From Rhodospirillales bacterium RIFCSPLOWO2_02_FULL_58_16 (GTDB lineage: Bacteria; Pseudomonadota; Alphaproteobacteria; Rhodospirillales; 2-02-FULL-58-16), in contig MIAA01000027.1 in the NCBI GenBank assembly GCA_001830425.1, positions 64,260 to 102,127 of the forward strand: a stretch of 37,868 nt of DNA. Reading direction: 5' to 3'. Shown in pieces: positions 33,030 to 37,868 of the stretch. Positions within the stretch are counted from its first letter, which is position 1; each line of letters starts with the position of its first letter. The translations under genes were made by a program, and so were the position numbers. Under the pieces are notes generated by a model. It saw nothing but the letters and a program-made list of their open reading frames with translations. It made no database searches and was not told the DNA's origin.

Positions 33030-33344
33030 ATGAATTGCGCAGACGAAAAAGCCGTGACGAATCTTGATTACGTCCGGCGTAAAATGGCGGTCGAATTTCC
33101 CTCCCTGCTCGCCAAGGCGGCGGCGGACTACCGGACGCTGGCATCCGGCGCCCCGGAATGTCCCAAAGATTTCGCCGCCCGTCAGGCGGCCTGCAAGGCC
33201 GCTCTCGCCCACATAGAGCATCTCATCAAGATGACCGTCTGGGCCGAAGGAACGGACCCGGAAACAAAAATGCGAAATGAAAATTCCACGCTTATCGCCA
33301 GGGCGGCGGTCGCCCTCAACAATCATCCGGAGGATGAGGAATGA
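33030..33344 (+). CDS. Small protein in the position of the terminase small subunit
   Basis: 104 residues, overlapping the large terminase gene by four bases (ATGA), as T7-like phages place gp18 before gp19. It is helical, with NLDYVRRKMAVEFPSLLAKA and CKAALAHIEHLIKMTVWAEG, and has no clear HTH motif, so the assignment is by position. GGGAGG lies about seven bases before ATG 33030, which decides it over 32985. Confidence 0.68.
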   Translation: MNCADEKAVTNLDYVRRKMAVEFPSLLAKAAADYRTLASGAPECPKDFAARQAACKAALAHIEHLIKMTVWAEGTDPETKMRNENSTLIARAAVALNNHPEDEE

Positions 33345-34840
33345 AAGACGTTGATTTCCCGGAGTTTGTCTGGATATGGAATCACCGTCAGGGACTGGCC
33401 ACGCCGAAGCTGCATGTTCGCATAACCCGCTGGCTGGCCGCCCGCCTGCCGGCGAATGATCTGGAATTATTGCTGCTGGCGTTCCGCAATTCCGGCAAGT
33501 CGACTCTTGTCGGCCTTTTCAGCGCGTGGCTGATAATGCGCGACCCGAATATCCGGATTCTGGTCATAGCCGCCGATCTGGCGTTGGCGGAAAAGATGGT
33601 GCGGAATGTCAAACGCATCATCGAACGCCACCCCTTGACCGGGGGGCTGAAGCCGGAGCGCGCCGATCAGTGGGCTTGCGGCCAATTCACCGTCAACCGC
33701 CCGGGGGAATTGCGCGATCCTTCCATGCTGGCCAAGGGCATCGGCGCCAATATTACGGGATCACGCGCCGACGTGGTGATATGTGACGACGTAGAGGTTC
33801 CCAACACCTGCGACACCCCGCCCAAACGCGCTGATTTGCGGGAGCGTCTGAACGAGATCGAGTACGTCCTGACGCCGGGCGGCCTGAAACTGATCATCGG
33901 CACGCCCCATACCTACTATTCCATTTACAGCCGTGAGCGCAGGCCGGAGACCGGCGAGGAAACTCCCTTCCTCGACGGCTTCGTCAGGCTGGAGTTGCCG
34001 ATCCTGGACGAGCGCGGCAAAAGCCGCTGGCCGGAGCGCTTCAGCGAGGAAAAGATAGAGGCCATCCGCCGCCGCACAGGGCCTAACAAGTTTGAAAGCC
34101 AGATGATGTTGAGGCCGGCAAACCTTGCCGACGGTCGTCTCGACCCCGACCTGCTGCGCTGTTATGACGCCGAGCTTGTCTACCACGAAAGCAACAACGA
34201 GGCGCTTCTGACCCTGGGCGGAAAGCGTCTGGTAAGAGCGTCGTGCTGGTGGGATCCGTCCTACGGATCGCCGGAAAAAGGCGACGCCAGCGTCATCGCC
34301 GCCGTCTTCACCGACGAGGACGGCGAATACTGGCTCCACCGCGCTCTCTACCTGGAACATGATCCGGATAAAACCGAACAAGCCGCCGAAGCGACGCAAC
34401 TCTGCCGCCGGGTGGTGAGCTTTCTGGATGATCTTTACCTGCCGGCGGTGACTTTGGAGACCAACGGCATCGGACGATTTCTGCCGGGCCTGCTGCGTAA
34501 GGAACTGGCGGAGGCCGGCCGGCCTTGCGCCGTCATCGAAGTCGCCTCGAAACAAGCCAAGGATACGCGCATAGTCGAAGCCTTTGACGCCGTTCTCGCC
34601 GACCGCCGTCTGCATGCTCACCGCTGCGTCTGGGACACGCCTTTCATCGCCGAAATGCGGGAATGGCGTCCGGGCGGCAGAGGGCGCGATGACGGCCTGG
34701 ACGCGGTCTCCGGTTGCCTGTTGAGCGAACCGGTGCGGCTTTCCCGCCGCCCGGAGCCGACGCCCAGGGAAGTCAGGACGCGGCGCAACTGGCGTCCCGG
34801 ATACGGCTCCTTCACCGCCAGGACCGGCTTCAATATCTGA
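33341..34840 (+). CDS. Terminase large subunit
   Basis: 499 residues; packages DNA into the head using ATP and cuts concatemers. Visible motifs: Walker A-type AFRNSGKST (47-55), Walker B VVICDD (145-150), then the nuclease domain with WWDPSYG and the late acidic motif RDDGLDAVSG near the C terminus. Both ATPase and nuclease residues look intact. It is the last virion gene, as gp19 is in T7, and no terminator is evident immediately after it. Confidence 0.93.
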   Translation: MKDVDFPEFVWIWNHRQGLATPKLHVRITRWLAARLPANDLELLLLAFRNSGKSTLVGLFSAWLIMRDPNIRILVIAADLALAEKMVRNVKRIIERHPLTGGLKPERADQWACGQFTVNRPGELRDPSMLAKGIGANITGSRADVVICDDVEVPNTCDTPPKRADLRERLNEIEYVLTPGGLKLIIGTPHTYYSIYSRERRPETGEETPFLDGFVRLELPILDERGKSRWPERFSEEKIEAIRRRTGPNKFESQMMLRPANLADGRLDPDLLRCYDAELVYHESNNEALLTLGGKRLVRASCWWDPSYGSPEKGDASVIAAVFTDEDGEYWLHRALYLEHDPDKTEQAAEATQLCRRVVSFLDDLYLPAVTLETNGIGRFLPGLLRKELAEAGRPCAVIEVASKQAKDTRIVEAFDAVLADRRLHAHRCVWDTPFIAEMREWRPGGRGRDDGLDAVSGCLLSEPVRLSRRPEPTPREVRTRRNWRPGYGSFTARTGFNI

Positions 34841-34855
34841 TCGACGTAGGCAATT
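34831..34855. repeat. 25-base repeat, copy 2
   Basis: Overlaps the end of the terminase gene and matches 30851-30875 at 21 of 25 positions. Its inner ATCGACGTAGGCAATTA (34840-34856) also matches ATCGACATAGGCGATTA (35309-35325) at 15 of 17 positions. These could be remnants of a boundary sequence. Confidence 0.5.
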
Positions 34856-35322
34856 AGCGCGTCAGGATTGATTTGAACCGCTCAAGGTCGCTGTGGGCCA
34901 CGTCTTGCCGTCTTTGCGAGGATTGCGAGAAGCGAAGCGACGAAGCAAGACGAAGCATCCAGGGAGCATCTAATGTCAATGGCCGTAAAAAATGACTCTG
35001 AAAAATTCTCCCCCTTGCTTCAAGGGGGAGTTAGAGGGGGTATTGAAGAGAGAATTATCGGCCTGTGTGTTTTGTCCACAGAGGCACAGAGGCGCAGAGA
35101 AGATTAAGCGAAGTTTTCTTTCTGCTTTTTCTTTTTTCTCTCTATCCTCCTCTGTGTCTCTGAGCCTCTGTGTTTCATAAAATAGCGCTTATTCCGGTCA
35201 ACGCGCCGGGCGTTAAGGGTATCGGCAGCAACCTCCCCCAACCCCTCCTTGGTAAGGAGGGGAAAGCGCCGAGGCTGCCGGCGGTCAATAATTATTGCCG
35301 CCGGTATTATCGACATAGGCGA
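34841..35322. other. Gene-free, repeat-rich stretch at the right end of the prophage
   Basis: No supported gene. It starts with a second copy of TTAGCGCGTCAGGATTGA (34853-34870), then holds CTCCCCCTTGCTTCAAGGGG, a hairpin typical of dispersed repeats, and the composite repeat at 35064-35281. The prophage right end lies somewhere here. Confidence 0.7.
35064..35281. repeat. Composite dispersed repeat, copy 2
   Basis: CACAGAGGCACAGAGGCGCA on the left, CTCTGTGTCTCTGAGCCTCT on the right, then CGGCAGCAACCTCC and GTAAGGAGGGGAAAGCGCCG. Same parts in the same order as at 19288-19461, with about 35 extra bases between the two parts. Confidence 0.8.
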
Positions 35323-35958
35323 TTAAAGCCTTGACGAAGAAAAGGCTTTTGCCATGTAGCCGTCAATAAAGTCCATGAACTTTCGGGCGGCGTCCATGCC
35401 CAGAATGAACATCATATAGCCGTTGATTTTTCGCTGTTTTAATTCGAAATTTACTTCCATGAACATCGTCATGTCGCCGTTGCCGCCGGCGCCTGTTTCC
35501 CGGCCCATAATGATGAATTCGCCGGCGCCCTTCACATATTCAGGCAGAGCGCAGACAATCTCCATGCCCAGAAGGTTGGCGAGGCTCCCCAGGGAGGCGT
35601 TAAGAACGACATTGCCTACTTCCGTCAAGGCGTCGCGCTCCAGCTCGGAGGCGCTTTCAACAGGCGCCAGTTCGCCGATAATGGCGCGCACCAACTCAAG
35701 GCTTTTTTTCTCCGGAAAGACTAAAAGCGCCTCGCCGGGGCAAGGGCCGGAAAACTCCTGGGTGACGGCGCAGGCGCCGTCAATGGTGTGTTCGTTGATA
35801 AGCCGACTTACATCGCCCCGTTCGATAAACCTGACGCGGGGCACGGTCAGGCCGATTTCTTCATCAACAAGCTGATTGAGCGACGAAGCCGCCCGACCGA
35901 CGGCTATATTCATCAACTCGGTAATAGTTTCCTGCTGGATTTCCGTTAGTTTAATCAT
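35323..35958 (-). CDS. cheC: CheC-family chemotaxis phosphatase
   Basis: 211 residues. Two copies of the CheC active-site pattern are seen: ETITELMNIAVGRAASSLN near the N terminus and ALTEVGNVVLNASLGSLANL in the middle, each with the Glu and Asn needed to remove phosphate from CheY. The presence of both sites fits CheC rather than CheX. Its start lies five bases after the stop of the receiver-domain gene, so the pair is one operon and the receiver is its likely substrate. Chromosomal, not prophage. Confidence 0.88.
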   Translation of the reverse strand: MIKLTEIQQETITELMNIAVGRAASSLNQLVDEEIGLTVPRVRFIERGDVSRLINEHTIDGACAVTQEFSGPCPGEALLVFPEKKSLELVRAIIGELAPVESASELERDALTEVGNVVLNASLGSLANLLGMEIVCALPEYVKGAGEFIIMGRETGAGGNGDMTMFMEVNFELKQRKINGYMMFILGMDAARKFMDFIDGYMAKAFSSSRL

Positions 35959-35963
35959 GACCT

Positions 35964-36338
35964 TTATTCTCGACCGTCCACCTTTTCAAAAAATTCAAAG
36001 AGGGCTTGCGCCTTAAGCGGTTTTTCGATGAACGTGGCGCCCATTGCCTCGGCCCTTTCGCGAACCGGGGTTTGGATGTTGGCGGTAATCACGGCAATCG
36101 CCGTGGTTTGATTGTTCTTGCGAATCCTCGACACCAGCTCCAGGCCGTCCATCCCCGGAAGCCCCACATCCACCAGAATTACGTCGAAATTCCCCGTTTT
36201 CGCTTCTATCTGCTCCAGCGCGTCTTCCGCATTATGGACCTCGACCACCGACCACTTGGACCTGGCCTCGGCAATGACGGAACTCAACATCATGCGGGCA
36301 AGACGGTTATCGTCAACCAGGAGAACAGTTTTATTCAC
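35964..36338 (-). CDS. CheY-like single-domain response regulator
   Basis: 124 residues, a single receiver domain with all phosphorylation residues: acidic pair in LLVDDNR, phospho-acceptor Asp in ILVDVGLPGMDG, Thr in AVITAN, Lys in FIEKPL. With no output domain it should act by protein contact, for instance on the flagellar motor, and its phosphate is probably removed by the CheC encoded next. No kinase gene is in the window. Confidence 0.92.
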   Translation of the reverse strand: MNKTVLLVDDNRLARMMLSSVIAEARSKWSVVEVHNAEDALEQIEAKTGNFDVILVDVGLPGMDGLELVSRIRKNNQTTAIAVITANIQTPVRERAEAMGATFIEKPLKAQALFEFFEKVDGRE

Positions 36339-36410
36339 TTGCGCGGACGCCGATCATGATGAGGAAACCCCAGGCTTCGTAATGTATCATTAATGTATAA
36401 TTCAAAGCAA

Positions 36411-37868
36411 TTATCTATCTTCCCTCGGATATAACCATGTTTTATCAATCCGCCAGCCCCCATCTCCGGGGCCGAGCAAATAAGATGCGTCGTCCGCCAA
36501 TTCCATGCCCAGCGCCTCACGCAGCGCCGGGACAACGGAATGAATGATAATCGCATCGCTTTGACCGGGGGTCAGCATTTTACGGAAATCATCAAGGCTC
36601 TGACCGTGATAGGCGCTGTTGAACCCGACCATCCGCCTTTTCAGGCCCAGGAAGTAGCGAACCATCATCGCCGACTCTCCGGAGCCTTTGGGGTCAAGCA
36701 CGATAAACCTCGATCCCTCGGGCAGCAGGTCCGGCAATCGGGCCGCCACCGCCAGAAAGTGGGGCTTGGGAGGCTCACGATCAAACCGCAGCTTGGAGGA
36801 GAACGCCACCGGCAGGGCCAGAGCCAAAACAACGGCGGCGACGCTGAATTTTTTCGCGTCCAATCTTAACGCCAAGCGGTCTTGCCACAGCCGCGCCAGG
36901 CCATAGGCGCCGAAGACCATGCCCAACGGCCCCAGATGCATGTTGTAGCGCCAAAATGAGGTGACGGTTTTGGCATCGTCGGCGCCGAATCCCGCCACAT
37001 ACATAAATAACAGAAAAGCGTTGTAGCCGAGAAAGACCGAAGCAACGATGACAGCCAGCCTGTCCATGGCGTCGCGGCGACGCCACAGCCCCCTTACGGC
37101 GAAAATGACCACCACCGTCATCAGGGTGAAATACGCCCCTTTCCTGGAAAGCACGATCAGCATCCGGTGGAGAATTTGCGGGATCAGATTGATGTTCCAG
37201 TTCGCGTAGGGAAGCAAATTGCGCTCATACGCGGAAAGTTCGGCGGCGACGTAGGAAATCCATATGACATGAATAGCTGCGGCCGGGAGCGCCATTAACG
37301 GAACCAGCCTGACAAGGCGGGAAAACCGAATCTTGGAATCCATCAGTCCGGCGAGCAGTACGCCGATGACGGCAAAGACAAACAAGACAAACCCGGTCTG
37401 TTTCAGATTAACCAGCACCATCATTGCCAACCCGAACTGCAAGGCCAGGTCTCTTGCCTTTTCTTTTTCGCCGTCCGCCAGGGCGTTAAGCATCATCCAG
37501 CCGAGCGCCCCTCCGACGCCGAGGACGACGGCGCTCGGCGTATCGGCATAGGCGGTCAGCACGATCTTCTGGGAAAAAGTCGGGTTGAAGGCGAACCCGG
37601 CGAGAACAGCCAAGGCGGCAAGTCCCCATCCGTGGCCGGCCGGTCCTTTTTTTCCGATCCCGACGAGAACCACCCTTGTCAGCACCATGCCGAAAGTCAG
37701 CAGCAGCAGAACGTTGAGAGGCCCCCCGGCGTTTTCGACGAAGCGTCCGGCCAGCTTGCTTGTCATGTAGGTCAGCAGCGTCCAGCCGTAGGGATAGGCG
37801 GGGAACGATGAGCCGGTCTCGGCATCGGCGGCGCCGGGAAAGCCGTCATTATTGATCAGGAAGCGGGC
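36411..37868 (-). CDS. Multi-pass membrane protein, GT-C glycosyltransferase-like, partial
   Basis: At least 485 residues; the N terminus is beyond the right edge, since the frame stays open upstream of the ATG at 37766 (ARFLINNDGFPGAADAETGS then SFPAYPYGW). It has about ten or more membrane helices and a periplasmic-looking C-terminal domain (from about AVAARLPDLLPEGSRFIVLD). The layout fits GT-C type glycosyltransferases that use lipid-linked sugars, but the N-terminal loop with the catalytic acidic residues is missing, so the activity is not confirmed. Convergent with nothing; same strand as the chemotaxis pair. Confidence 0.7.
   Translation of the reverse strand, partial: ARFLINNDGFPGAADAETGSSFPAYPYGWTLLTYMTSKLAGRFVENAGGPLNVLLLLTFGMVLTRVVLVGIGKKGPAGHGWGLAALAVLAGFAFNPTFSQKIVLTAYADTPSAVVLGVGGALGWMMLNALADGEKEKARDLALQFGLAMMVLVNLKQTGFVLFVFAVIGVLLAGLMDSKIRFSRLVRLVPLMALPAAAIHVIWISYVAAELSAYERNLLPYANWNINLIPQILHRMLIVLSRKGAYFTLMTVVVIFAVRGLWRRRDAMDRLAVIVASVFLGYNAFLLFMYVAGFGADDAKTVTSFWRYNMHLGPLGMVFGAYGLARLWQDRLALRLDAKKFSVAAVVLALALPVAFSSKLRFDREPPKPHFLAVAARLPDLLPEGSRFIVLDPKGSGESAMMVRYFLGLKRRMVGFNSAYHGQSLDDFRKMLTPGQSDAIIIHSVVPALREALGMELADDASYLLGPGDGGWRIDKTWLYPREDR

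Larger units (their letters stand above)
10737..34858. mobile_element. Podovirus (T7-late-region-like) prophage or phage-derived virion module
   Basis: Gene order follows the T7 late region: portal, scaffold, capsid, tail tubular A and B, internal protein, tail fibre, small-terminase position, large terminase, with an S24 repressor at the left. No integrase, transposase, RNA polymerase, DNA polymerase, helicase or primase is seen, and no convincing att repeat was found, so ends are approximate: the left end may be at the repressor or after it, the right end at the large terminase stop. Cargo genes interrupt the structural genes at several places. It may be a defective prophage or a domesticated particle-producing module. 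Confidence 0.75.

Overview
The window is GC-rich chromosomal DNA that reads as an alphaproteobacterium, probably Rhodospirillales-like. The grounds are a class I lysyl-tRNA synthetase, a bacterial transglutaminase-like (C93) protein, alphaproteobacterial-type dispersed repeats, and proteins typical of that group. No rRNA, tRNA, CRISPR array or insertion sequence was recognised.

Left block (1-8928, minus strand): a tightly coupled operon for a membrane complex related to hydrogenase-4 and complex I. In transcription order it encodes HyfB, HyfC, HyfE, HyfF, HyfG and HyfI homologues, the last running off the left edge. The large subunit has lost the nickel-binding cysteines (RVSGDS where hydrogenases have RxCGxC, and no C-terminal DPCxxC), and hyfH/hyfD are absent, so this matches the non-hydrogenase Ehr (energy-converting hydrogenase-related) type. 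Upstream and overlapping hyfB is a class II Fic gene. Before that is an exported C93-family protein whose catalytic Cys is Ala.

Housekeeping junction (9152-11369): lysK, then a convergent S24 (LexA/CI-type) HTH repressor.

Prophage block (about 11.4-34.85 kb, plus strand): a podovirus virion module in the order of the T7 late region: portal, scaffold, major capsid protein, tail tubular A, tail tubular B, small internal protein, tail fibre, small-terminase-position protein, large terminase. An endolysin and a virion peptidoglycan hydrolase are included. No integrase, RNA polymerase, DNA polymerase or other replication gene is present. A sigma70-like promoter (12330-12358), whose -35 lies in a perfect 8-bp inverted repeat, precedes the portal operon. 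The module is interrupted by cargo: a 5.5-kb segment between scaffold and capsid (an AT-rich three-gene GHKL-ATPase / STAS-like / membrane-protein cassette, a Sel1-repeat protein, a lipoprotein-lipase pair), an AT-rich stretch between capsid and tail genes (small genes, a possible sRNA, a pair with a degenerate HExxH protein), and a minus-strand exported Cys-rich protein before the terminase.

Right block (35.3-37.9 kb, minus strand): a CheY-like receiver and a CheC phosphatase, then a multi-pass GT-C-like membrane protein truncated by the window edge. Composite dispersed repeats occur both inside the first cargo segment and just beyond the terminase.

The most promising candidates for undescribed biology are the GHKL/STAS/membrane cassette inside the virion operon and the integrase-less T7-like virion module under a possible LexA-type switch.
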